From JBBQSN01 sp038213835 (lineage in GTDB: Bacteria; Actinomycetota; Actinomycetes; Actinomycetales; CAWJMD01), in contig JBBQSN010000030.1 of the NCBI GenBank assembly GCA_038213835.1, positions 1 to 25,000 of the forward strand: 25,000 nt of DNA. Direction: 5' to 3'. Position numbers and translations under genes: made by a program. Positions 14,901 to 20,773 of the stretch are shown one piece after another; within the stretch, counting starts at the first letter, position 1, and every line of letters starts with the position of its first letter. A model generated the notes under the pieces. That model made no database searches, was not told the origin of the DNA, and saw only the letters and a list, made by a program, of their open reading frames with translations.

Positions 14901-16906
14901 ACAAGGCGATGGGCATCACGGCGCGGGGTGCGTGGGAGTCGGTCGCGCGGCACTTCCGCGAGATGGACCACGACACCCGGACCCAGCCGTTCACGGTGGT
15001 CGGCGTCGGCGACATGAGCGGTGACGTCTTCGGCAACGGGATGCTGCTGTCGGAGCAGATCCGGCTGGTCGCGGCATTCGACCACCGGCACCTGTTCCTC
15101 GACCCCGACCCGGACCCGGCCACGTCGTTCGCCGAGCGGCGCCGGCTGTTCGACCTGCCGCGCTCGTCCTGGGCCGACTACGACACCTCGCTGGTCAGCG
15201 AGGGGGGCGGGGTGTTCCCGCGCACGGCCAAGTCCGTACCGATCTCGCCGCAGGTGCGCGAGCGGCTCGGCCTGCCGGAGGGCACGGCCGCGCTCACGCC
15301 CGCCCAGCTGATGAAGGCGGTGCTCCAGGCGCCGGTCGACCTGCTCTGGAACGGCGGCATCGGCACCTACGTCAAGGACTCCGCCGAGGACCACGCGTCG
15401 GTGGGGGACAAGGCGAACGACGCCATCCGGGTCGACGGCCGCGACCTGCGGGTCAAGGTCGTCGGCGAGGGCGGCAACCTCGGGCTCACCCAGCTCGGCC
15501 GCATCCAGGCCGCCCTGGGGGGCGTGCGCGTCAACACCGACGCCATCGACAACTCGGCCGGGGTCGACTGCTCCGACCACGAGGTGAACATCAAGATCCT
15601 GCTCGACCAGGTCGTGGCCGACGGCGACCTCACCACCAAGCAGCGCAACACGCTGCTGGCCGAGATGACCGACGAGGTCGGTCGGCTCGTGCTGCGCGAC
15701 AACTACGAGCAGAACGTGCTGCTCGGCAACGCCCGCAAGCAGAGCCACTCGATGGTGACGGTGCACGCGCGGCTGATGAAGGCGCTGGAGTCGACCGGCG
15801 AGCTGGACCGTTCGCTGGAGTTCCTGCCCACCCAGCGCACGATCGACCGGCGCGACGCCGACGGCGAGGGTCTGACGTCGCCGGAGTTCTCTGTTCTGGT
15901 GGCCTACGCCAAGATCGCGCTGTCGGCCGACGTCCTGGCCAGCCCGATCCCGGACGAGCCCTGGTTCCAGCAGGTGCTCAACCGGTACTTCCCGAAGCCC
16001 CTGGTGGAGCGGTACGGCGACCGGATGGCAGCGCACCCGCTGCGCCGCGAGATCATCACCACCTGGGTGGCCAACGACCTGGTCAACCGGGGCGGCATCA
16101 CGTTCGCGTTCCGCGCGTGCGAGGAGAGCGGCGCCGACCCCGCGCAGGTGGTGCGGGCGTACGTGGTCGCGCGCGAGGTCTACGGGCTCGAGGAGTACGT
16201 CTCCGCGGTCGAGGCGCTCGACAACGTCGTGACGACCACGATCCAGACCGACCTGTACCTGGAGTTCCGTCGCCTCATCGACCGCGCGGCGAGGTGGCTG
16301 GTGCAGAACCGTCCCGGCGACCTCGACGTCCAGGCCGAGATCGACCGGTTCGCACCGGTCGTCGAGCGCTGGCGTGGTGAGATGGACGAGCTGCTGCTCG
16401 GGGTCGACCTGGACCGGATGCGTCGCGGAGCGCACCAGATGCAGGACTCCGGGGTCGACGAGCAGACCGCCCGGCGCGCCTCCGGCCTGCTGGACGAGTA
16501 CTCGCTGCTCGACCTGGCCGAGCTCGCGGGCGCCGTGGACGAGCCGGTCGAGCAGGTGGCCCGGCTCTATTTCGCGGTGAGCGCCCGGTACAAGCTCGAC
16601 GCCATGCTCGGGCGGATCTCGCGCCTGGACCGCGGCAACAGGTGGGAGGCGCTGGCCCGCGGGGCGATGCGCGACGACCTGTACGCGGCCTGGATGGGGC
16701 TGTCCCGCGCGGTGCTCGACAGCACCGACAGCGCGCTGGACGCGGAGCCGCGGATCGACGCCTGGGAGCAGGCGAACGCCAACCAGCTGAACCGGGCCCG
16801 CACCACGATGGACGAGGTCGGGGAGCTCGAGCACGGCGACCTCGCGGCCCTTTCGGTGGCCCTGCGGGTGCTGCGCGGCGTGATCCGGACCGGGTCGGCG
16901 GGCTGA
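11942..16906 (+). CDS. gdh: NAD-specific glutamate dehydrogenase, large (~180 kDa) type
   Basis: The protein has 1654 residues, the size of the L_180 class known from Streptomyces clavuligerus. It converts glutamate to 2-oxoglutarate plus ammonia using NAD+. The N-terminal ~700 residues are the class-specific regulatory part with ACT-like segments (MPFLVDSVTNRLN, NFTFLGYREYVLG, DPSQVYRTAMAVLHLQERRR). The catalytic core (~800-1300) has LRFGAVARGGLRWSDRREDF, VKNAVIVPTGAKGGFV, GTASFSDIANGISKQYDFWL, GGSVGYDHKAMGIT and VVGVGDMSGDVFGNGMLLS, the last being the NAD site. The C-terminal helical domain is complete. GTG 11942 is used because family similarity starts soon after; a TACGCT -10 at 11854-11859 would give a ~75-nt leader. 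A hairpin follows the stop. Confidence 0.95.
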   Translation: MSTIASTSSTGPAGADDARAQALQRAAATERGPGGDGLLGFLTRYYRHVPDEDLLARDPVDLAGAALSQRQLAQERSSGTAVVRVHTPSVDSHGWQTGSGSGSGHTVVEVVAEDMPFLVDSVTNRLNNRDGGNDRTIHLVVHPIVVVRRDVTGRLLEVLDTSTASLASGERGADWADDAASESWMHVEIDREPDAAECERLRGELLAVLEDVRTAVEDWAKMRARAAEVAEGLAADVPADLAEEAAEAQRLMRWLIEENFTFLGYREYVLGGEQGQENLTATAGSGLGILRYDQTEASHSFERLSPQVRAKARERTVLVLTKANSRATVHRSSYLDYVGVKVFEGDQVVGERRFLGLFTSAAYTESVRRVPIVDTTVDAVLAEAGLSPSSHSGKDLLAILETYPRDELFQTDPSQVYRTAMAVLHLQERRRTRLFLRTDDYGRFVSALVYLPRDRYNTVVRLRMQDILGEAFGAESVDFTTRVSESVLARLHFVLRPPRGADIPSVDVRALEARLVEATRTWEEDLGEALVREVGEVEAVRLARSWENGFPESYKEDFPARVAVGDLRRIESAAREDGTSDRLETSLYEPVGAGPDERRLKLFRREPLSLTTVLPFFRNLGIEVVDERPYEIEAQDGSRAFVYDFGLRYPGMSRSAATRDMLTDALSAAWSGLAESDGLDQLVIAGGMTWRQIVVLRTYAKYLRQTGSTFSQEYVEQCLLANVAIARRLVSLFEARFDPDRGGEPEERNETADALVEEITHDLEGVASLDQDRILRSLLGMVTATVRTSFFQVDGDGRPKAHVAVKLDPKRVPDLPKPLPAHEIWVYAPRVEGVHLRFGAVARGGLRWSDRREDFRTEILGLVKAQMVKNAVIVPTGAKGGFVAKQLPDPAEDREAWLAEGIASYTTFISALLDVTDDLVADTGVEGGRRVDPPPRVVRHDPDDSYLVVAADKGTASFSDIANGISKQYDFWLGDAFASGGSVGYDHKAMGITARGAWESVARHFREMDHDTRTQPFTVVGVGDMSGDVFGNGMLLSEQIRLVAAFDHRHLFLDPDPDPATSFAERRRLFDLPRSSWADYDTSLVSEGGGVFPRTAKSVPISPQVRERLGLPEGTAALTPAQLMKAVLQAPVDLLWNGGIGTYVKDSAEDHASVGDKANDAIRVDGRDLRVKVVGEGGNLGLTQLGRIQAALGGVRVNTDAIDNSAGVDCSDHEVNIKILLDQVVADGDLTTKQRNTLLAEMTDEVGRLVLRDNYEQNVLLGNARKQSHSMVTVHARLMKALESTGELDRSLEFLPTQRTIDRRDADGEGLTSPEFSVLVAYAKIALSADVLASPIPDEPWFQQVLNRYFPKPLVERYGDRMAAHPLRREIITTWVANDLVNRGGITFAFRACEESGADPAQVVRAYVVAREVYGLEEYVSAVEALDNVVTTTIQTDLYLEFRRLIDRAARWLVQNRPGDLDVQAEIDRFAPVVERWRGEMDELLLGVDLDRMRRGAHQMQDSGVDEQTARRASGLLDEYSLLDLAELAGAVDEPVEQVARLYFAVSARYKLDAMLGRISRLDRGNRWEALARGAMRDDLYAAWMGLSRAVLDSTDSALDAEPRIDAWEQANANQLNRARTTMDEVGELEHGDLAALSVALRVLRGVIRTGSAG

Positions 16907-16925
16907 CCCCCCGGCCCCAGGGGGG
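16907..16925 (+). terminator. C6/G6 hairpin after gdh
   Basis: CCCCCC (16907-16912), a 7-nt loop and GGGGGG (16920-16925) start on the base after the gdh stop codon and end 6 nt before the pdtaS -10 hexamer. It probably separates the two transcripts. Confidence 0.5.
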
Positions 16926-16931
16926 CTCGTC

Positions 16932-16937
16932 TAGGGT
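16932..16937 (+). promoter_or_regulatory. -10 hexamer TAGGGT for leaderless pdtaS transcript
   Basis: TAGGGT is followed by seven bases and GTG 16945, so the transcript would start at the initiation codon. Confidence 0.55.
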
Positions 16938-16944
16938 CGGTCCC

Positions 16945-18393
16945 GTGCCGACCCTGCAGGACCTCGCCCGCGACGTGTGCGGCCTCGACGCCGAGGGCCT
17001 GGAGTGGCTCTCGCAGCTCGTGGGCGACTGGCAGCTGCTCTCCGACCTGTCCTTCGCGGACCTCGTGCTGTGGGGCGAGGACGGGCAGGGCGGGTTCGTC
17101 GTCCTGGCGCACTGCCGCCCCAGCACCGCGGCCACCGTGCACGCGCGCGACCGGGTGGGCACCCGCGCCGACGGCCCCGAGCACGCGGTGGTGCGCGAGG
17201 CGCTGGAGCGCCGCACGCTCGTGCACGGCGACGCCGTGGACGCCGTGCCGGTGCAGCTGCGCGGGCGCTCCGTCGCCGTCCTGAGCCGGCACGCGGGCAC
17301 CGTGCGCGGTCGCGACGGCTCGGGCCTGGAGCAGGAGTACCTCGAGGCCGCCGACCAGCTGATGGTGATGGTGGGGGAGGGCGCCTACCCGCAGGACGGC
17401 GCGCCCACCGCCGGCCGCCGCGGCGCCCCCCGGGTCGGGGACGGCCTGATCCGCCTGGACGCCGACGGCGTGGTCACCTACGCCAGCCCCAACGCGCTGT
17501 CGAACTTCCACCGGCTCGGGCTGGTCGACGACCTGGAGGGCGCCTCGCTCGCCGAGATCACCACCAGCCTGGTCGACGGCCCGGAGCCGGTCGACGAGTC
17601 GCTGGCCGTCGTCGTCACCGGCCGCGCGCCGTGGCGCACCCAGGTGCAGTCGGCGCGGGTCGAGCTCTCGCTGCGCGCGGTGCCGCTGAAGGCCGCCGGG
17701 GTGCGCGTCGGTGCGCTCGTGCTGTGCCGTGACGTCAGCGAGCTGCAACGTCGCGAGCGCGAGCTGCTCACCAAGGACGCCACGATCCGCGAGATCCACC
17801 ACCGGGTGAAGAACAACCTGCAGACGGTCTCGGCGCTGCTGCGGCTGCAGGCGCGTCGCACCGACCTGCCCGAGGCCCGCGGGGCGTTGGAGGAGGCGAT
17901 GCGCCGGGTCGCCACGATCGCCCTGGTGCACGAGACGCTCTCCACCGGCTTCGACGAGTCGGTCGACTTCGACGCCCTGCTGGACCGGGGCCTGGCGCTG
18001 ACCGCCAGCGTGCTCGCCCCGCCGGAGGGCGCGCGCTCGCACCGGGTCGGCAGCTTCGGCGTGGTGCACGCCGAGGACGCCAACGCGTTGGCCCTGGTGC
18101 TGGTCGAGCTGGTGTCCAACGCCGTCGAGCACGGTCGCCGGGTCGGCGACGCGGGGCCTGCCGACGTCACCGTCTCGGTGCAGCGCGACGGTCAGGACCT
18201 CGCGGTCACGGTGGCCGACGACGGGCCCGGCCTGCCGGAGGGCTTCGTGGCGGGCGCCGGAGGTCTCGGCACCCAGATCGTCCAGTCGCTGGTGGCCGGC
18301 GAGCTGCGGGGCAGGATCGAGTGGCGCTCCCCGCCCGGCGGCGGCACCGAGGCGCTGGTGCGGGTGCGGCTGCGCGACCCGGCCTCACGCTGA
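16945..18393 (+). CDS. pdtaS: PdtaS-like sensor histidine kinase (GAF-PAS-HisKA_2-HATPase)
   Basis: The protein has 482 residues with no transmembrane segment, so it is a cytosolic sensor. The GAF-like N-terminal domain is at ~15-145 and a PAS domain at ~165-275 (GLIRLDADGVVTYASPNALS). The dimerisation/phosphoacceptor helix follows, with the His pair 285-286 (REIHHRVKNNLQT) that defines the HisKA_2 class. The ATPase domain has LVELVSNAVEHG (N box), VADDGPGLP (G1) and GLGTQIVQSLV (G2). This architecture matches M. tuberculosis PdtaS, which phosphorylates the ANTAR regulator PdtaR to act on RNA antitermination. The neighbouring whiB1 on the opposite strand reproduces the mycobacterial arrangement and supports orthology. 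No pdtaR is in this window. GTG 16945 is supported by the -10 hexamer upstream. Confidence 0.9.
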   Translation: MPTLQDLARDVCGLDAEGLEWLSQLVGDWQLLSDLSFADLVLWGEDGQGGFVVLAHCRPSTAATVHARDRVGTRADGPEHAVVREALERRTLVHGDAVDAVPVQLRGRSVAVLSRHAGTVRGRDGSGLEQEYLEAADQLMVMVGEGAYPQDGAPTAGRRGAPRVGDGLIRLDADGVVTYASPNALSNFHRLGLVDDLEGASLAEITTSLVDGPEPVDESLAVVVTGRAPWRTQVQSARVELSLRAVPLKAAGVRVGALVLCRDVSELQRRERELLTKDATIREIHHRVKNNLQTVSALLRLQARRTDLPEARGALEEAMRRVATIALVHETLSTGFDESVDFDALLDRGLALTASVLAPPEGARSHRVGSFGVVHAEDANALALVLVELVSNAVEHGRRVGDAGPADVTVSVQRDGQDLAVTVADDGPGLPEGFVAGAGGLGTQIVQSLVAGELRGRIEWRSPPGGGTEALVRVRLRDPASR

Positions 18394-18419
18394 GTCGACC
18401 GCGCTGCCGGGCACAGCGA

Positions 18420-18448
18420 CGCCCCCGAAGACAGCGTCTCCGGGGGCG
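18420..18448. terminator. Bidirectional terminator between pdtaS and whiB1
   Basis: CGCCCCCG (18420-18427) pairs with CGGGGGCG (18441-18448); after one mismatch AGAC/GTCT extends the stem to a 3-nt loop. It lies between two convergent genes and can serve both. Confidence 0.7.
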
Positions 18449-18498
18449 AGGTCGTCCTGCTCAGGGGTGGGGCGGGTCTGCTGCCGGGTCGTCGTCGG

Positions 18499-18747
18499 TC
18501 AGCCGGCCCGGCGCGCACGGGCGGTGCGGCGCTTGAGGGCACGGCGCTCGTCCTCGGACAGGCCGCCCCACACTCCGGCGTCCTGGCCGTTCTCGAGCGC
18601 CCACTTCAGGCACGTGTCGACGACCTCGCACCGGCGGCAGACGGCCTTGGCCTCCTCGATCTGCAGCAGGGCGGGCCCGGTGTTCCCGATCGGGAAGAAC
18701 AGCTCCGGGTCCTCGTCCAGGCAGGCGGAGCGGTCACGCCAGTCCAT
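18499..18747 (-). CDS. whiB1: WhiB1-type iron-sulfur transcription regulator
   Basis: The protein has 82 residues. Four cluster-binding cysteines are at 9, 37, 40 and 46 (C...CxxC...C), the same positions as in M. tuberculosis WhiB1. GVWGG at 58-62 is the turn that contacts the sigma factor, and the C-terminus is basic (RRALKRRTARARRAG) for DNA contact. The N-terminus MDWRDRSACLDEDPELFFP is nearly that of WhiB1. It carries a [4Fe-4S] cluster sensitive to nitric oxide, binds the primary sigma factor, and in mycobacteria is essential. A clear ribosome site GAGGAGA stands ~8 nt upstream of ATG. A CRP-like box lies just upstream (18768-18783), consistent with the known cAMP-receptor control of mycobacterial whiB1. 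Confidence 0.96.
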   Translation of the reverse strand: MDWRDRSACLDEDPELFFPIGNTGPALLQIEEAKAVCRRCEVVDTCLKWALENGQDAGVWGGLSEDERRALKRRTARARRAG

Positions 18748-18767
18748 CGAGATCTCTCCTCATCGCT

Positions 18768-18783
18768 TGTGAACCCATTCACT
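18768..18783. promoter_or_regulatory. CRP/FNR-type box upstream of whiB1
   Basis: TGTGA-N6-TCACT differs from the symmetrical CRP consensus TGTGA-N6-TCACA by only the last base. It lies 21-36 nt upstream of the whiB1 ATG. On the whiB1 strand it overlaps TAGTGA, a possible -10, so binding here might repress. Confidence 0.65.
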
Positions 18784-18800
18784 AGCCGTGTCAGTCGTAA

Positions 18801-18820
18801 GGGGCGCTGTGCAGCGCCCC
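18801..18820. repeat. Inverted repeat upstream of whiB1
   Basis: GGGGCGCTG (18801-18809) and CAGCGCCCC (18812-18820) are perfect complements separated by 2 bp. With so short a centre it is better read as a protein-binding palindrome or a cruciform-prone site than a terminator, though an RNA hairpin with a shorter stem could also form. It sits about 55 bp upstream of the whiB1 start. Confidence 0.6.
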
Positions 18821-18962
18821 CGGGCAAGCCTCACACGGGGACAAGGCCTGTTACAAGGGTCTGGCCCCGGGATCTGGGGGGTGGGGTGCGGTCTTGGTCA
18901 CGCGGGTCCAGGCGGGTCCGTGGCCACGCTACGCCCCTGACGCCTGATCCACCTGGTGAACG

Positions 18963-19030
18963 CGGCCCCGGCACGCGGTGTTCCCCGGCCCCAGCACGCG
19001 GTGCTCCCGGCCCCAGCACGCGGTGTCGCC
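18963..19030. repeat. Three direct repeats of 22-23 bp upstream of the membrane protein gene
   Basis: Copies begin at 18963, 18986 and 19008. The shared core is GGCCCCRGCACGCGGTGYTCC-like, containing CACGCGGTG (CAC-N3-GTG, itself a small palindrome). The phase of two helical turns suggests repeated binding of one regulator. The last copy ends 12 bp before the TACGGT hexamer. Confidence 0.7.
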
Positions 19031-19041
19031 GGCGGGCCGGT

Positions 19042-19047
19042 TACGGT
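19042..19047 (+). promoter_or_regulatory. -10 hexamer TACGGT before leaderless mini-ORF
   Basis: TACGGT is followed by seven bases and GTG 19055, the start of the five-codon ORF upstream of the membrane protein gene. Confidence 0.45.
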
Positions 19048-19054
19048 GCCGCAC

Positions 19055-19072
19055 GTGGACGGGCTCCGGTGA
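19055..19072 (+). CDS. Putative leaderless five-codon leader ORF (MDGLR)
   Basis: GTG GAC GGG CTC CGG TGA begins exactly where transcription from the TACGGT hexamer should start. Its TGA overlaps the GTG of the membrane protein gene (GTGA). Ribosomes loading on the leaderless end would finish next to the downstream start and could re-initiate, which would explain why that gene has no good ribosome site. The peptide itself probably has no function. The call rests on geometry alone. Confidence 0.35.
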   Translation: MDGLR

Positions 19073-19473
19073 GCGAGGGTGGGCGCGGGATCGCGCTGCG
19101 CGTGGTGCTGCTCGCCGTGGTCCTCGAGGCGATCCTGCTCGTCGGGGTGGCCGGAGTGTTCCTGTTCGCCCTCGGCGCCGACCGCGAGATCGACGCCGGT
19201 GCCAGCGTGGCCACCGCCGTCTTCGCGCTGTCCTTCGCCGTGCTGCTCGGCGCTGCCGCGCGCGGGCTGCTGCAGCGCCAGCGCTGGGCCCGGGCGCCGG
19301 TGCTGACCGTCCAGCTGCTGGTGCTGCTCGCGCTCGCGGTGCCGCTGCTGCGGGCCGGCACCTTCTTCGCCGGCGCCGGGCTCGCGGTGCTCGCGCTGAC
19401 GGCCGGGGCGGGCCTGTTCGTCCCCGCGGTCGTCGAGCACACCCGCGGCGCGGACGCCCCGCCGACGCTGTGA
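19069..19473 (+). CDS. Small integral membrane protein of unknown function
   Basis: The protein has 134 residues with four predicted membrane helices: ~10-35 (VVLLAVVLEAILLVGVAGVF), ~45-66, ~75-95 and ~97-117. A short basic loop with LLQRQRWARAP lies between helices 2 and 3. There are no catalytic motifs. Similar four-helix proteins of about this size are common in Actinobacteria without known roles. GTG 19069 is chosen because it overlaps the TGA of the upstream mini-ORF and starts just before the first helix. The gene is convergent with sigF, 4 bp apart at the 3' ends. Confidence 0.75.
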   Translation: MSEGGRGIALRVVLLAVVLEAILLVGVAGVFLFALGADREIDAGASVATAVFALSFAVLLGAAARGLLQRQRWARAPVLTVQLLVLLALAVPLLRAGTFFAGAGLAVLALTAGAGLFVPAVVEHTRGADAPPTL

Positions 19474-19477
19474 GCGG

Positions 19478-20206
19478 TCAGCCGACCTCGGTGAGCTCCT
19501 CGCGCAGGGAGGCCAGGGTGCGGGCGAGCAGCCGCGACACGTGCATCTGGGAGATGCCGACCTCGTCGGCGATCTGCTGCTGGGACCAGCCGCGCACGAA
19601 CCGCAGCGCCAGGATCCTGCGCTCCCGCGGCGGCAGCGCCTGCAGCAGGGGGCGCAGCGCCTCGCGGTTCTCGACCTCGGCCAGGGCGGAGTCGTCGCCG
19701 CCGAGAGCGTGCACGCCCTCGGCATCGGGTGCCAGCGGGACGGTGGCGTAGGCACCGGCGGACTCGAGGCCCTCGAGCACCACCTCGGCGTCCAGCCCGG
19801 TGCGCACGGCGAGCTCGTCGACCGTGGGCGAGCGCCCGAGCTCCTGGGTGAGCACTGCCCGCGTCGTCGACAGGGTGCGGCTGAGCTCCTGCAGCCGGCG
19901 GGGGACGCGGACCGCCCACCCGCGGTCGCGGAAGTGCCGGCGGATCTCGCCGAGGACGGTGGGGACCGCGAAGGAGGCCAGCGAGCCCCCCCGCTCGGGG
20001 TCGAACCGGTCGATGGCGTGCAGCAGCCCGATGGTGCCCACCTGGACCAGGTCGTCGTGCAGCTCGCCCCGGCCGGAGTAGCGCCGCGCCAGGTGCTCGA
20101 CCAGGCCGAGGTGGGACTGCACGAGGCGCTCGCGGGCGGCCTCGCGCTGCGGGTCGCCGCGCTCGAGCCGGACCACGAGCACGAGGTCGTCGGTGGTCGT
20201 GCTCAC
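19478..20206 (-). CDS. sigF: SigB/SigF/SigG-family RNA polymerase sigma factor
   Basis: The protein has 242 residues. Sigma region 2 lies at ~28-107: ELHDDLVQVGTIGLLHAIDR, then FDPERGGSLASFAVPTVLGE, then IRRHFRDRGWAVRVPRRLQE, the signature of the SigF group. Region 3 follows, then region 4 with the helix-turn-helix WSQQQIADEVGISQMHVSRL (~205-225). In actinobacteria this group controls general stress and stationary-phase genes. The GTG start overlaps the stop codon of the anti-sigma gene by 4 bp (GTGA), giving translational coupling so that the sigma factor is made together with its inhibitor. It would be held inactive by that neighbour and released by an anti-anti-sigma factor not present here. 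Confidence 0.93.
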   Translation of the reverse strand: MSTTTDDLVLVVRLERGDPQREAARERLVQSHLGLVEHLARRYSGRGELHDDLVQVGTIGLLHAIDRFDPERGGSLASFAVPTVLGEIRRHFRDRGWAVRVPRRLQELSRTLSTTRAVLTQELGRSPTVDELAVRTGLDAEVVLEGLESAGAYATVPLAPDAEGVHALGGDDSALAEVENREALRPLLQALPPRERRILALRFVRGWSQQQIADEVGISQMHVSRLLARTLASLREELTEVG

Positions 20207-20691
20207 GCCGCGCCCCCGAGGGAGGGGTCGTGGCGGGGGTGGCGGCGCCGGTGCAGCAACCGCACCCGGGCGGGCGAGCCGTCGGTCGGCTGGTGCGACT
20301 CGACCTCGCCGACCAGGGCCTCGAGCACGACCCAGGCGATCGACTCCGCGGGCGGCAGCGAGCCGGCCGGCCCGCTCACCTCGACCTGGAGCCAGTCCTC
20401 GCCGAGGACGAAGGCCGAACGCAGCCGGTCGTCCGCACGGGCACCGTGCAGGAGCAGCGAGCAGGCCTCGTCGACAGCGATCCGGAGGTCCTCGATCTCG
20501 TCCAGCTCGAGGTCGAGCCGGGCGGCCATGCCGGCGCTGGCGGTGCGCAGCACGGCGAGGTAGGCGGGGTCGGCGGGGACCACGAGCTCGACGGCGTCCT
20601 CGGACGCGCGGTGGTCGTCGGTGCCGTCGGCCTGGTCGCCCGGCTGGTCGCCCGGTCGGTCGCCGGTCTGGTCGCCGGTCACAGTCGTCAT
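20203..20691 (-). CDS. rsbW: RsbW/UsfX-like anti-sigma factor (GHKL ATPase fold)
   Basis: The protein has 162 residues. The N-terminus is a charged spacer with four GDQ(T/P) tetrapeptides. The GHKL-type core begins near VELVVPADPAYLAVLRT. The helix that usually carries the catalytic Asn reads EDLRIAVDEACSLLLHGA, without the Asn of kinase-type RsbW; mycobacterial UsfX has a closely similar helix (LRLAVDEVC), so this is a shared trait of the subgroup. A weak WVVLEALVGEVE helix replaces a clear G2 box. It should bind SigF. The ATG has AGG closely upstream; a TACCGT hexamer at 20766-20771 (minus strand) could start the transcript. It is the first gene of a two-gene operon with sigF. Confidence 0.88.
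   Translation of the reverse strand: MTTVTGDQTGDRPGDQPGDQADGTDDHRASEDAVELVVPADPAYLAVLRTASAGMAARLDLELDEIEDLRIAVDEACSLLLHGARADDRLRSAFVLGEDWLQVEVSGPAGSLPPAESIAWVVLEALVGEVESHQPTDGSPARVRLLHRRRHPRHDPSLGGAA
20632..20679. repeat. 12-bp tandem repeat (4 copies) inside rsbW
   Basis: Units CTGGTCGCCCGG (twice), TCGGTCGCCGGT and CTGGTCGCCGGT run without a gap. They encode GDQT-GDRP-GDQP-GDQA near the N-terminus of the anti-sigma factor. The unit is a multiple of three, so copy-number change would alter length without shifting the frame. Confidence 0.85.
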
Positions 20692-20773
20692 CACCTGCCC
20701 CCTGCCTCTGGACCCGGATCGGTCCGTGCGCACCGTGCGTGCAGGCGCGGACCGTCCCGGTGCCCACGGTAGA

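Larger units (their letters stand above)
18748..19068. other. Intergenic region of ~320 bp between divergent whiB1 and a membrane protein gene
   Basis: No protein gene longer than a few codons is supported here. From left to right it holds the whiB1 ribosome site, a CRP-like box, a 9-bp-arm inverted repeat (18801-18820), a pair of GCGGGTCC direct repeats near 18902-18919, three 22-23 bp repeats (18963-19030), a TACGGT hexamer and a five-codon leaderless ORF. It is a dense regulatory region for both genes. Confidence 0.6.

Noticed and set aside
13976..16834. A 952-codon open frame on the minus strand
   Set aside because: It is the antisense shadow of gdh. High G+C removes stop codons from the complementary frame; the product is low-complexity with no domain, and the plus-strand gene is unmistakable.
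18963..19030. Possible CRISPR array
   Set aside because: Only three 22-23 bp copies with essentially no spacers and no cas genes; a tandem regulatory repeat fits better.
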